54,408 bases of DNA from assembly GCA_964409535.1 (NCBI GenBank), contig CAYPDQ010000003.1:1-54408 (forward strand), in the 5' to 3' direction. A program made the translations under genes and the position numbers. The notes under the pieces were generated by a model that did no database searches, was not told the origin of the DNA, and worked only from the letters and a program-made list of their open reading frames with translations. Below, one piece after another: positions 16,859 to 25,351 of this stretch. The stretch's first letter is position 1; every line of letters begins with the position of its first letter. The DNA is from JBBUAX01 sp964409535 (GTDB taxonomy: Bacteria > Patescibacteriota > Minisyncoccia > UBA6257 > 2-01-FULL-56-20).

Positions 16859-17146
16859 GTGCCCCGCCAGTACTGCGTCTACATTATGACGAACAAGACA
16901 AACACAGTGTTGTACATTGGTGTTACCAATAACTTGAAAAAGAGAATCTATGAGCACAAGCATAAGCTTGTTCCGGGTTTCACCAGCAGATACAACGTTA
17001 CGAAGCTCGTTTACTATGAGGTGTACGATACTCCGTACAACGCTATCCAGCGAGAAAAACAGATAAAGGCAGGTTCCCGCGCAAAGAAATTGGCTCTTAT
17101 TAAAAGCGTGAACCCTGGGTTCAGCGATTTGTACGAAACAATTTGA
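16859..17146 (+). CDS. GIY-YIG nuclease-domain protein, UPF0213-like
   Basis: A 95-residue single-domain protein: CVYIMTNKTNTVLYIGVTNN carries the GIY-YIG motif (here VYI...YIG), the catalytic Arg is in LKKRIYEHK, and the conserved tail is KLVYYEVYDTPYNAIQREKQIK. Stand-alone domains like this (YhbQ/UPF0213 type) are common in CPR genomes; substrates are unknown. I choose GTG 16859 because of the TATAAT just before it; an in-frame ATG at 16841 lies upstream of that box, and the longer open frame is made of repeat DNA. Confidence 0.85.
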   Translation: MPRQYCVYIMTNKTNTVLYIGVTNNLKKRIYEHKHKLVPGFTSRYNVTKLVYYEVYDTPYNAIQREKQIKAGSRAKKLALIKSVNPGFSDLYETI

Positions 17147-17366
17147 GATCGCCACGCTTCACTCGCGACGACGTTTGAGATCGCCGCCCGCCACGGTTTC
17201 GCCTCGCGGTCGCGATGACTCCGTGTCATTGCGAGGGAGCGTAGCGACCGAAGCAATCTCTAGAAGCAATCTCTAGAGGTTGCCACGCCCCGACAAAATG
17301 TCGGGGCTCGCAACGACACTCCTTTTGTTGTCATTGCGAGGCCGAAGGCCGAAGCAATCTCAATTT
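17147..17366. repeat. array of family B palindromes
   Basis: At least four full or partial copies follow one another (words GAGATCGCC, CGCGATGAC, GTCATTGCGAG, GAAGCAATCTC, GGTTGCCACGCCCCGAC and its partner). Several form nested hairpins. No gene is visible in this stretch. Copies are diverged and palindromic, without constant spacers, so this is not a CRISPR array. Confidence 0.85.
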
Positions 17367-17395
17367 TTGACATTCCCAACTGCTTTTACTAATAT
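17367..17395 (+). promoter_or_regulatory. near-consensus sigma-70 promoter
   Basis: TTGACA (17367-17372), a 17-base spacer and TAATAT (17390-17395). The start would be about 17402, only a few bases before the ATG at 17405, so the message is nearly leaderless. Confidence 0.85.
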
Positions 17396-17404
17396 TTTCC
17401 CCAT

Positions 17405-18052
17405 ATGACCCCGCAGTCGTTCCAGGAATTCCTGGCCAAGAAGTCCTACGAAGTAAGCTACGCCGTTTTTCGTCTCTCCGGACGGCTGGATGCGAAGTCG
17501 GAACTGCGAAGCGCCCTGGAAGCAAATGCCACCCAAATGCTCCAGGCGGCAGTGAGGGACGACACTACGGCCGTTTCCAAGGACGCCAGGGTTTTGGAAT
17601 ACCTCCTCCGCCTGGGCGGGGACTCCGGGATTTTGAATCCCGGCCATGTGGATGTCGTGGTGAATGAACTTGCCGGCCTGGAAGCGGCCATAGCCACACA
17701 ACAATTCAATCTGCAAGTCAATCTGCAAAATGAGCTTCAATCTGCAATTCAGACCACAATTCAATCTGCAAGTCAATCTGCAATTGCGGACTACGGCACA
17801 GAGAGTGAGGTAATAATTGAGGAAAATAGCGGCGAAGACGGGGAGGAGCGGCAAGAATCCATCCTGCAATTCATCCTGCAATCCGGCCCGACAGGTTGCA
17901 GGTTCAAGGACATATTTGACGGTTTAGGGGGTAGGTTTGATGAGCTGGGAGAGAGGACGGTGAGATATGACCTTCAGGAGCTTATAGGGCGGGGGGTCAT
18001 TGAAAAATATGGCCCCGGGGGCGCCTATACCTATTACCGCGCTAAAGCGTAA
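17405..18052 (+). CDS. winged-helix protein, possible transcription regulator
   Basis: A 215-residue protein of unknown family. The first 95 residues are helical. Residues 98-130 are a Gln/Asn/Ser-rich stretch encoded by repeated CAATCTGCAA words. The C-terminal 60 residues look like a winged helix (GCRFKDIFDGLGGRFDELGERTVRYDLQELIGRGVIEKYG, of which the last half resembles the DeoR/Fic-type wing). It may regulate transcription; no target is visible. It has its own strong promoter and lies downstream of a palindrome array. Confidence 0.6.
   Translation: MTPQSFQEFLAKKSYEVSYAVFRLSGRLDAKSELRSALEANATQMLQAAVRDDTTAVSKDARVLEYLLRLGGDSGILNPGHVDVVVNELAGLEAAIATQQFNLQVNLQNELQSAIQTTIQSASQSAIADYGTESEVIIEENSGEDGEERQESILQFILQSGPTGCRFKDIFDGLGGRFDELGERTVRYDLQELIGRGVIEKYGPGGAYTYYRAKA
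17697..17787. repeat. CAATCTGCAA word repeat in the winged-helix gene
   Basis: About six permuted copies of CAATCTGCAA/CAATTCAATCTG encode a Gln/Asn-rich linker between the helical and winged-helix parts. Confidence 0.85.
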
Positions 18053-18091
18053 CCCAGGCGTAACCTTGCCACCCCTCCCGCGTTATCCACA

Positions 18092-18119
18092 TTGAGTCCA
18101 TAGGACTTTTGAGTAAAAT
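18092..18119 (+). promoter_or_regulatory. promoter of the attenuator/coiled-coil transcript
   Basis: TTGAGT (18092-18097), a 16-base spacer and TAAAAT (18114-18119), giving a transcript starting near 18126 just ahead of the first hairpin. Confidence 0.6.
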
Positions 18120-18126
18120 AGACATA

Positions 18127-18186
18127 GGTTCGGAGTGAGGCCGAACGACGTTATTTTGCCGCCTCGCTCCCAAGAGCGAGTTTTTT
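18127..18186 (+). promoter_or_regulatory. candidate transcription attenuator (or a 60-nt RNA)
   Basis: GGTTCGG (18127-18133) pairs with CCGAAC (18141-18146). CTCGCTC (18163-18169) pairs with GAGCGAG (18174-18180) and is followed by TTTTTT (18181-18186), an intrinsic terminator. Alternatively GGAGTGAGGC (18132-18141) can pair with GCCTCGCTCC (18161-18170), with one G-T pair, breaking both hairpins. This is the arrangement of a terminator/antiterminator switch. It lies 8 bases before the coiled-coil gene. Confidence 0.65.
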
Positions 18187-18193
18187 AACGCCA

Positions 18194-18433
18194 ATGGCAA
18201 AAAAGAAAGAAGTTACATTGAACGATTTAGCGCTTATGGTGGGGCGCGGCTTCGCCGCTATGGACAAGCGCTTTGACGCTATCGAGAAACGTTTAGATGC
18301 TATTGAGAAGAGATTGTTTCTCCTGGAACAGAGGGTCGCAAAGATCGAGAAAGACGTTTTGGAGGACTATGGAAACCGGATAGGAATTTTGGAGTCGAAA
18401 ATCAGGATGTTAGAGATGCGTTATTCAAAATAG
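18194..18433 (+). CDS. small coiled-coil protein, 79 aa
   Basis: A short protein with heptad-like repeats (FDAIEKRLDAIEKRLFLLEQ), mostly one long helix, with no membrane span. Such small coiled-coil ORFs are frequent in CPR genomes and have no known role. It is placed behind a candidate attenuator and 135 bases ahead of the giant surface-protein gene; the gap between holds an A-rich stretch and no further gene. Confidence 0.7.
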   Translation: MAKKKEVTLNDLALMVGRGFAAMDKRFDAIEKRLDAIEKRLFLLEQRVAKIEKDVLEDYGNRIGILESKIRMLEMRYSK

Positions 18434-18568
18434 ATACCAAGGGTCTTGTTGCTGAACTGCCCTACCGGTCGAACCTCACTCAACCGGAAGGCGGGTCGAT
18501 AGTTAGCAAAGGATCTTCCCAGAAAAAAAGTCAAAAAAACAACACAGCAAAACAGTAATTCAGACACA

Positions 18569-21500
18569 ATGAGTAACAGAAAGAAATTCGCTGCAGCGGC
18601 GCTTTCTGCCGTAATGGCGGTGGCGTTCGTTGCAACTCCTGCTGGTGCTCAATCCGTGGCTGATCTGCAAGCGCAAATCGCGGCTCTCTTGGCCCAGATA
18701 ACTGCTCTTCAGGCGCAGCTTAACGCCCAAACGGGCGGCGGCGCTTCTGCGGCATGCTCCTTTACTCGCGACCTCACCGTGGGTTCTACGGGCAATGACG
18801 TGAAGTGTCTGCAGCAGTACCTGAACGGCGCTGGCTACCAGGTGTCCGCGAGCGGCGCCGGTTCTCCCGGCAGCGAGACGACCACCTTTGGCCCCGCCAC
18901 TAAAGCGGCTTTGACCAAGTGGCAGTCCGCGAGCGGCGTTTCTCCGGCGTCCGGTTACTTCGGTCCGATCTCTCGGGCTAAGTACACATCTCTAGCTGGC
19001 GGCACCGGCGGCACCCAGACGGGTGGCACGCAGGTTCCAGCTCCGGCTTCCGGCCTTGCAGTATCTTTGGCTCCGGATTCTCCCACTGGCAGCGTTGTCG
19101 CCGGTGCGGGTCAGGTGAACGCAATGAAGTTCCGCTTGACCGCCGGCACCTCCGGTTCTGCGACCGTGACCGAACTTAAATTCACCAAAGTCGGTGTGGT
19201 TAGCGACACCTTGATCAATAACCTCTACCTGGCGGGTGAAGACGGCTCGGTCATCGCGCAGTACTCGTCCCTCTCCAACGGCATAGGCACATTCTCCGGT
19301 TTGTCTTTGGACATTTCGGCCGGGATGACCAAGGCCTACACTCTGCGGATGGACATCGCTAAGGCCGCTAACCCTGGCAACAGCATAGCCTGGCAGTTGG
19401 CCTCCGGCGGCGTGACCGCGGGTTCTGCGACCGTTACCGGCCTTCCGGTTTCGTCCAACACCCTGACCGTCACGACCGTCACCAACCCGGAAATCGCGTC
19501 TGCGAAATTTGACTTCCAGTCCGTCGGCAACACGATAGATGCGGGCACTTCCGCAGCCCTCGTGTCCAACGCGACTGTGAACGTCCAGCAGAGCGCAGTT
19601 GATCTCCGAAGCATCAAGTACACTGTGGTCGGTTCGGCGAACGTGGCTGATCTGCGGAACATCAAGCTGTCTTTGAACGGCACGCAGATCGGCTCCACCG
19701 TTTCCGCTCCGAACTCCTCGGGTGCGGTTGTCTTCGATATGTCCGCCTCTCCGGCGAGAATGCCCACCGGCAACAACACCCTGCAGGTGTCGGCCGACAT
19801 TATGGGCAGTCCGAACCGGACGATGGACTGGACGGTCCTGCGGCCGTACGACGTGTACCTGGTTGATACCCAGTACAACACCGGTATCTCCCCGAGCTTC
19901 GCCGACACCACTTCTGGCTCCATCAGCATCAACAAGGGCCAGATCACGGTTCAGCTCGCGTCCGACACTCCGACCGGGAACGTCGCTGTCGGCGTCTCCG
20001 GCGTGACGTTGGCGAAATTCACCATCTACGCCTCGGGCGAAGCGGTTAAGGTTAAATTCCTTCCGGTTCAGCTGACCGCGTCGATGGGCGGCTCAGTCAA
20101 CGCCATCTCCGATGACTTGAGAAATATCAGGATCACCGACGATGCGGGCAATCAGGTGGGTAACACCGTCTCTACGCCCAGCGGCACTTGGAGCACAACC
20201 TCCAATGCAACTTCGACCATTGACTTCGGCACTTCGTCTTCGCCGATCAACTATGTAGTTCCGGCGAACACGACCCGGGTCTTGTCCCTAAAGGTGGACA
20301 TCCAGAGCGGTTCTGACCTCTCGTCTATCTTGGGCGGGTTGCATAGCAAGACCTCGGATGGCACGACTGTCGCGGACAATTTGGAAGGCCAGATTTCCTT
20401 CCAGACCGCCACCTCCGGCCCGGCGCAGGGTTCAACTCTCACGGTAGTATCCCAGCCGCTCTCGGTTGCGGTGAACAGCGCCTACACGTCCCCGACCCTG
20501 GTCGCCGGTCAGACCGGAGCCAAGATCGGTTCCTACGTCTTTACCGCTTCTTCGGCGGAAGGCGCAAAGATCTCGGCGGTAAGCGTTACGGTTCCGGACG
20601 CGATAGACGCGAAGATCCAGAACCTGAAACTGATGGTCGGTTCCACCCAGTTCGGCACCACCCGGGCGACGGTGAACACGGGCAACTCGAGTGATGCGGT
20701 TGTCCAATTCTCCGGTTCCAGCCCGCTTACCGTCGCTGCTGGTCAGTCGCTCACGGTTGATGTCTACGCGGACATCATCAACGGCTCGACTGACAGCGGC
20801 ACGAACTGGACCAGTTTGGCTACCGGCAGTGTGACCGCAACGGGGGCGACGTCCAACAGCGCCCTTACGGTCGGCGGCTTGGCGGCCACCGGTCAGAACG
20901 TGGCGCTTGCGTCCACCCGGACCCTTACCGTGGCGCAGGACTCCGCCACCTCTCCGTCCAAGTTCGTCGTGATGAGCTCTTCCGGCAATTCGCTCTTCAA
21001 GGTGCGTTTGACCGCGGACAACGTGGAGGACGTCAAGATCACGGACATAACCTTCCGTGACACCTTCACTTCGACCGGCGGCATCGCGTCCTTGAGTAAC
21101 TTGGAACTCTACGACAGCGGCACGAGAGTGGGCGGTCCTTTGCCCCTCACGGTTGCTTCCGGCGCGACGACTGGCACCGTAACCTTCAGCTTCTCCACGC
21201 CGATAGTCGTCACGAAGAGCACGTCTAAGACGATCGAGCTTCGTGGCAACATTCCGACGTATGAAGCCGGTGCGGTTTCCGGTTCCGTGCATAACCTTGG
21301 CATCCCGACCACCGCTTCGGTTGTCGCTTTGGGCAAGGACTCCAACGGTTCTGTGACCGTCTCTGGCACGCCGAACTCCAACACGTCCACCGTCGCGCGG
21401 ACCAAACTGACCTTGGCCTCGGCCCTTCTGGGCTCGTCCTCGAACAGGACCCGGGCCGCGGTTGACGACATCGCAACCATGACCTTCACCGCTGACGCTG

Positions 21501-21886
21501 GCTACCAGGCCACGGTGAGCACGGTGACCTTGAAGTTCTCCGGTCTCGCGGTGTCTAACGGCACCTCGTTCTCCGCGAGCTTGATTGACGCGGATACGAA
21601 TGCCACCTGGGGTTCGTCCGCGGCCTCCGGTACGGTTACCGGCGGCGCGGGCAACTCCAAATCGGTCAGCTTCTTCCCGAACTATGTCTTGAGCGCCGGC
21701 GCGTCCAAGAGCGTCAAAGTCCGGGTTGACTCCTCCGGCTTCTTCGATGCCTCTACCCAGGGCTCGCAATCGCTCTCCGTCATAGTGAATTCGGAAGGCG
21801 ACCTCACCTGGAGCGACGGCACGACCAGCTTCAACCTGGAGGCGACCGTGGTTCCGTTCACCGTCGTGAACGTGTCCTACGAGTAA
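18569..21886 (+). CDS. secreted surface protein with peptidoglycan-binding domain and repeated Ig-like blocks
   Basis: A 1105-residue exported protein. Signal peptide: residues 1-27 (AVMAVAFVATPAGAQS). A short coiled coil follows (LQAQIAALLAQITALQAQL). Residues about 65-145 form a PG_binding_1 domain (GSTGNDVKCLQQYLNGAGY...FGPATKAALTKWQ). The rest is Ser/Thr/Gly/Val-rich beta sequence with at least four repeats starting near residues 165, 460, 630 and 785 and a more diverged one near 945, each with a pattern such as DSPTGSVVAGAGQVNAMKF. This layout is a common candidate cell-wall or S-layer protein in Parcubacteria. A strong terminator follows. High codon regularity suggests high expression. 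Confidence 0.85.
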   Translation: MSNRKKFAAAALSAVMAVAFVATPAGAQSVADLQAQIAALLAQITALQAQLNAQTGGGASAACSFTRDLTVGSTGNDVKCLQQYLNGAGYQVSASGAGSPGSETTTFGPATKAALTKWQSASGVSPASGYFGPISRAKYTSLAGGTGGTQTGGTQVPAPASGLAVSLAPDSPTGSVVAGAGQVNAMKFRLTAGTSGSATVTELKFTKVGVVSDTLINNLYLAGEDGSVIAQYSSLSNGIGTFSGLSLDISAGMTKAYTLRMDIAKAANPGNSIAWQLASGGVTAGSATVTGLPVSSNTLTVTTVTNPEIASAKFDFQSVGNTIDAGTSAALVSNATVNVQQSAVDLRSIKYTVVGSANVADLRNIKLSLNGTQIGSTVSAPNSSGAVVFDMSASPARMPTGNNTLQVSADIMGSPNRTMDWTVLRPYDVYLVDTQYNTGISPSFADTTSGSISINKGQITVQLASDTPTGNVAVGVSGVTLAKFTIYASGEAVKVKFLPVQLTASMGGSVNAISDDLRNIRITDDAGNQVGNTVSTPSGTWSTTSNATSTIDFGTSSSPINYVVPANTTRVLSLKVDIQSGSDLSSILGGLHSKTSDGTTVADNLEGQISFQTATSGPAQGSTLTVVSQPLSVAVNSAYTSPTLVAGQTGAKIGSYVFTASSAEGAKISAVSVTVPDAIDAKIQNLKLMVGSTQFGTTRATVNTGNSSDAVVQFSGSSPLTVAAGQSLTVDVYADIINGSTDSGTNWTSLATGSVTATGATSNSALTVGGLAATGQNVALASTRTLTVAQDSATSPSKFVVMSSSGNSLFKVRLTADNVEDVKITDITFRDTFTSTGGIASLSNLELYDSGTRVGGPLPLTVASGATTGTVTFSFSTPIVVTKSTSKTIELRGNIPTYEAGAVSGSVHNLGIPTTASVVALGKDSNGSVTVSGTPNSNTSTVARTKLTLASALLGSSSNRTRAAVDDIATMTFTADAGYQATVSTVTLKFSGLAVSNGTSFSASLIDADTNATWGSSAASGTVTGGAGNSKSVSFFPNYVLSAGASKSVKVRVDSSGFFDASTQGSQSLSVIVNSEGDLTWSDGTTSFNLEATVVPFTVVNVSYE

Positions 21887-21910
21887 TACTTGAGGTTGCT
21901 CTAGGAATCT

Positions 21911-21934
21911 AAAACCGCCCCTCGGGGCGGTTTT
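21911..21934 (+). terminator. intrinsic terminator after the surface protein gene
   Basis: AAAACCGCCCC and GGGGCGGTTTT form an 11-bp stem around a two-base TC centre, ending in a T-run. It closes the surface protein message. Confidence 0.95.
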
Positions 21935-21961
21935 GGATTTTAAGGGGAATTCGGCTATAAT
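21933..21961 (+). promoter_or_regulatory. promoter of the O-antigen-ligase-like gene
   Basis: TTGGAT (21933-21938), a 17-base spacer and TATAAT (21956-21961), 7 bases ahead of the ATG at 21969. The -35 begins within the T-run of the preceding terminator, a very compact arrangement. Confidence 0.75.
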
Positions 21962-21968
21962 CGGCGGG

Positions 21969-24568
21969 ATGTCTTCCGGTAATTTCTTAATCAAAGTTGT
22001 TCGTTGGGGACTATACGCCGCGCTCTTCACGCCGTTCATCTTCGCCCGGCCGTTTATGTTCCCGATGGTCACTCTCAAGGTATTCGGATTTAACATACTC
22101 GTTGAGCTCATCTTCGCGGCGTGGCTTTTGTACGTCATTGCGAGGAGCGGAGCGACGAAGCAATCTCAAGAGGTTGCTTCGCCCCGGCAAGACGCCGGGG
22201 CTCGCAACGACAAAAACCGTAGCTTCGCGCTGACCCGCGTTTCCCTCGCGGTTCTTGCACTCCTTGCAGTGCTTCTCATAACCGCCGCAACCGGCGTGAA
22301 CTTTTCCCGCAGTTTCTGGTCCACCCAGGAACGGGGGATAGGCGTTTTCTCCCTCCTGCATTTCGGCGCCTTGTTTTTGGTCCTTTCGGATTTCATCCGG
22401 CGCGGGTTTGTGAACCTGGAATCGTATCTCAAAGTCGCTCTTATTGCAGGGCTGGGCCTCGCTGCGGGCGCGGTTTGGGAAGTGTTTTGGCCGCAGACAT
22501 TCCTCTTTTCGTCCGGAAGCTCCCGCGCCGGAAGTTTCCTCGGCAACCCGACTTATCTCGCAAGCTACCTCCTGCTTCAGGTTTTCATTGCACTCTGGTT
22601 CGCGGCTCGCGCGGCGCAATTCAGAGGCAAGGCGCTGTGGCTCGGCCTCGCGATCATTAACTCGGCGATAATCGTGTTTCTCACCCAGACCCGGGGCGCG
22701 ATCGTCGGCTTGGGCGCAGGCGTGCTTTTCCTCCTGGCGTGGTTTGCCTTTTCTAAAAGGACTGTCATTGCGAGCGAAGCGAAGCAATCTCAAGAGATTG
22801 CTTCGTCGGTTTCACCTCCTCGCAACGACGTTGGGCGTCGGCTCGCGATGACAGCACGCGTTTTGCTTGTGCTCGTACTTCTCTTCGCCGCGGTCTTCTG
22901 GTTCACCCGCACGGCGTCCGTGTGGCAGGAGATACCTGGCGTGAGCCGGATTGCCTCGCTTGCATCCGGGAACTGGGACGTCGGGCCGCGTATTTTATCC
23001 TGGCAGGTTGCCTGGAAATCATTCCTAGATCGGCCCCTCTCCGGCTGGGGTTTTGAGAACTTCAAGTACGCGATGGACAGGAATTTTGCGCCGCCCCTTT
23101 TCCGCTACGGTTTCGGGGAGACCTACTGGGACAAGCCGCACAACATTTTTCTGGAATATCTGGTGGCAGGCGGCGTTCTGGGCATCGCGGCGTTCCTATG
23201 GCTTTTTTGGACGGCTTTCCGCTCCGTCCGGCTTTTGCCCTACGGCGTTTTCTTCGCCGCCGCGCTTGCGGCGCATCTCGTCTCCAATGCGTTTGTCTTT
23301 GATACCTTCGGGAGTTATCTGATGTTATTCGTCGTCCTCGCCGCCGCGGATTCGGTTGCGCCACCGCTTGCCTTGCGGTGGCCTGTCATTGCGAGGCAGG
23401 GGGGCAGTGTCATTGCGACCGCGAGGCAGAGCCGTGGCGGGAAGCAATCTCTTGAGATTGCTTCGTCGGTTTCACCTCCTCGCAATGACACTGTGAGGCA
23501 GCTCGCGACGACAAAAATTTTACCAGCGGCGATAGTTCTCGCCGCGCTTACACTTATTGCGTGGAACGTTAATATTCTCTACGCCAACAACCGCCACTAC
23601 TGGGGCGCGAACTATTTTGTGAACGACCTGCNNNNNNNNNNNNNNNNNNNNNNNNNNNNNNNNNNNNNNNNNNNNNNNNNNNNNNNNNNNNNNNNNNNNN
23701 NNNNNNNNNNNNNNNNNNNNNNNNNNNNNNNCTCTACGCCAACAACCGCCACTACTGGGGCGCGAACTATTTTGTGAACGACCTGCCGGAAGAGGCGCTC
23801 CAATCCTTCCGCAGATCGCTCAACGCTCCATTCAACCCCTACGTGAACGCCACCCGCCGGGATTTCGGAGACCTCGTCACCCAGATGTACGTGAAGAAAA
23901 AACTTCCGGAGCCGGAGAAAAATCTCCCCTGGGCGGTCGGCGAAGTGGACAAAGCGATCGGCGACGACCCGAACGATTACTACTTGTACCTGACGCTCGC
24001 GGATATGACGGTCAATTTCTACGAATTGAATCCGCGCCAGCTCCTCTCCGTCGGCCAGGCGGCGATAGATAAAGCGATAGAGTTGTCCAACCGCCAGCAG
24101 AATTATTACGTCAAAGCTAAGCTGCATCTCATCCTGAACGAGGACAAAGAAGCAGTCGCGGCGATGGATAAGGCGGTAGCGTTGGATCCGCAGATCGGCG
24201 ATCCGCGCTTCTACTACGCCTTGACCCTGTTTGAGGTTGGCGACGCGCAAAAGGGATTTGCGGAGTTGAAGACCGCGGAAGAACTTGGGCGGCTTCCGGA
24301 GACAGCGGAGGAAGCGCGCATCGTCGCGAACTACTACGGCGACGCGCAGGATTGGGAAAGATCCGTTTTCTGGTACAAGATCGCCATAACCAAGGAGCCA
24401 TCCGACAACGAAGCGCGCTTGAAGCTCGGCCTGGTTTACTATATGAGCGGCAGGCGGGAATTGGCCAAAGAGGAAATTATGAAGGTGATGCAAAAAGAGG
24501 ATCTTAAAAAGAGTCCGGCCTACGAGCTGCTTCTCCCGATACTCCGGGATTTGGGACTGGAGCCGTGA
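21969..24568 (+). CDS. O-antigen ligase/polymerase-like membrane protein with TPR C-terminus (spans an artefactual gap)
   Basis: Two open frames separated by 100 N join in the same frame once the gap and one 55-base duplicate are removed, giving about 814 residues including three repeat insertions. The N-terminal half has about 12 membrane spans and the Wzy_C/O-antigen ligase block (FLTQTRGAIVGLGAG; large loop RILSWQVAWKSFLDRPLSGWG, then WDKPHNIFLEYLVAGGVLG). The C-terminal 270 residues are tetratricopeptide-like (EEALQSFRRSLN..., DPNDYYLYLTLADM..., ARLKLGLVYYMSGRRELA). Such proteins attach or polymerise surface glycans. Family B elements supply residues 56-81, 266-295 and 473-515, each beginning VIA, all in membrane loops. 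Confidence 0.85.
22134..22211. repeat. family B palindrome in the ligase gene, copy 1 (78 bp)
   Basis: GTCATTGCGAGGAGCGGAGC start and CTCGCAACGAC end, with GAAGCAATCTC/GAGGTTGCTTC in the centre. It keeps the frame. Confidence 0.85.
22764..22853. repeat. family B palindrome in the ligase gene, copy 2, with an extra half arm
   Basis: A 66-bp copy (22764-22829) is followed by another arm fragment ending GCTCGCGATGACAG. In frame. Confidence 0.85.
23385..23512. repeat. family B palindrome in the ligase gene, copy 3, nested
   Basis: A compound copy with two GTCATTGCGA starts and two ends (CTCGCAATGAC and CTCGCGACGAC), suggesting insertion of one copy into another. In frame. Confidence 0.85.
23632..23731. 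other. 100-N scaffold gap flanked by an exact 55-bp duplicate
   Basis: Bases 23577-23631 and 23732-23786 are identical 55-mers on the two sides of exactly 100 N. This is what a short-read assembler using k=55 leaves when two contigs sharing a k-mer end are scaffolded. The true sequence is probably continuous with no missing bases. Confidence 0.9.
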
Positions 24569-24570
24569 TT

Positions 24571-24599
24571 TTGCGTTTACCCCCCGTTTTTGCTACAAT
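24571..24599 (+). promoter_or_regulatory. HU gene promoter
   Basis: TTGCGT (24571-24576), a 17-base spacer and TACAAT (24594-24599) preceded by TGC (extended -10). The leader to the ATG is about 45 bases. Confidence 0.8.
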
Positions 24600-24649
24600 A
24601 TGGCCAATAACCCACAAAAGGTCGAGGTAATTCCAGGGAGAACAACAAA

Positions 24650-24925
24650 ATGACCAAAGACGGATTGGTTGAGGCGGTAATGAAGGCCGCGGGAATGGAA
24701 ACCAAAGCGGCAGCGGGCCGGGCAGTGGAAGCGGTTTTTGACACCATTCAGAAGACCATGTCCCGGGGCGAGGATGTCGCGATTACCGGTTTCGGCACCT
24801 TCAGGGTTGCGAAGCGGGCGGCTCGGGAAGGCAGAAACCCCAAGACCGGAGAGAAGATCCAGATCCCGGCATCGGTTAAACCCAAGTTCCGCGCAGGCAA
24901 GTCCTTGAAGGAAGCGGTATTGTAA
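24650..24925 (+). CDS. hup: HU-family nucleoid DNA-binding protein
   Basis: A 91-residue protein that bends and packs DNA as a dimer. The full HU/IHF domain is present: MTKDGLVEAVMKAAGMETKA helix, DVAITGFGTFRVAKRAAREG strand, the GRNPKTGEKIQIPAS DNA-binding arm, and VKPKFRAGKSLKEAVL. It has its own promoter and a strong terminator, so it is a one-gene unit. Confidence 0.97.
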   Translation: MTKDGLVEAVMKAAGMETKAAAGRAVEAVFDTIQKTMSRGEDVAITGFGTFRVAKRAAREGRNPKTGEKIQIPASVKPKFRAGKSLKEAVL

Positions 24926-24930
24926 ATTGG

Positions 24931-24946
24931 CCTGCCGGCAGGCAGG
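24931..24946. repeat. short CCTGCCGGCAGGCAGG palindrome
   Basis: A 16-bp element matching the right-hand part of the ftsK palindrome at 6067-6094. Here it lies between the HU stop and its terminator. Confidence 0.75.
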
Positions 24947-24964
24947 TCTAGACCAAACCAAAAG

Positions 24965-24990
24965 TCCTCCGAGTCGCTCGGAGGATTTTT
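24965..24990 (+). terminator. intrinsic terminator of the HU gene
   Basis: TCCTCCGAG and CTCGGAGGA form a 9-bp stem (24965-24985), followed by TTTTT. Confidence 0.95.
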
Positions 24991-25004
24991 GGTATTGCTC
25001 GCCC

Positions 25005-25129
25005 TGACGGTTCGTCGGGGTCGGTGTGGTTTTGCTCCAGCGGCAAAACTCACCTGTGTCTCGGCCAGCCGATCCGCCCTAGGCGGAACCAAGCCCGACT
25101 CGGCCTGCGACACACCCCGCCGAACCGCC
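25005..25129. ncRNA. highly structured GC-rich intergenic element, possible RNA
   Basis: An outer stem pairs CGGTTCG (25008-25014) with CGAACCG (25121-25127), CGGGG (25016-25020) with CCCCG (25115-25119) and TGTG (25025-25028) with CACA (25111-25114). Inside are hairpins GTTTTGC/GCAAAAC (25029-25049 region) and TCCGCC/GGCGGA (25073-25087). I match no known RNA family (not RNase P, tmRNA, SRP or 6S by eye). The stretch after it to 25351 holds no gene I can support. Confidence 0.4.
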
Positions 25130-25351
25130 AGGCCTCGCTTACCCAACGCGCAGGCCTTCGCCCGGAGGAGGCGCTATCGGAGGCCAAATCTACATTGGTT
25201 TGTGATATGGGGAAATCAGGGATCGTGGGACTGCACGAGAAGCAGGATAGCAACCGCGCCAAGGAGAGTAAGATGATTTGGCCGAGATGCAGGCGCGGTT
25301 TTCTGCTCTACGAAAACCGACGCCGGGCCTCCGAGGGCGAAGGCCGGAGCG

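Noticed and set aside
17147..17366. CRISPR-like array
   Set aside because: The units are diverged palindromes of the GTCATTGCGAG family without regular spacers, and no cas gene is present.
20432..22138. 568-codon minus-strand ORF opposite the surface protein
   Set aside because: Low-complexity Arg/Gly/Val shadow of the GC-rich repeated gene; no motifs.
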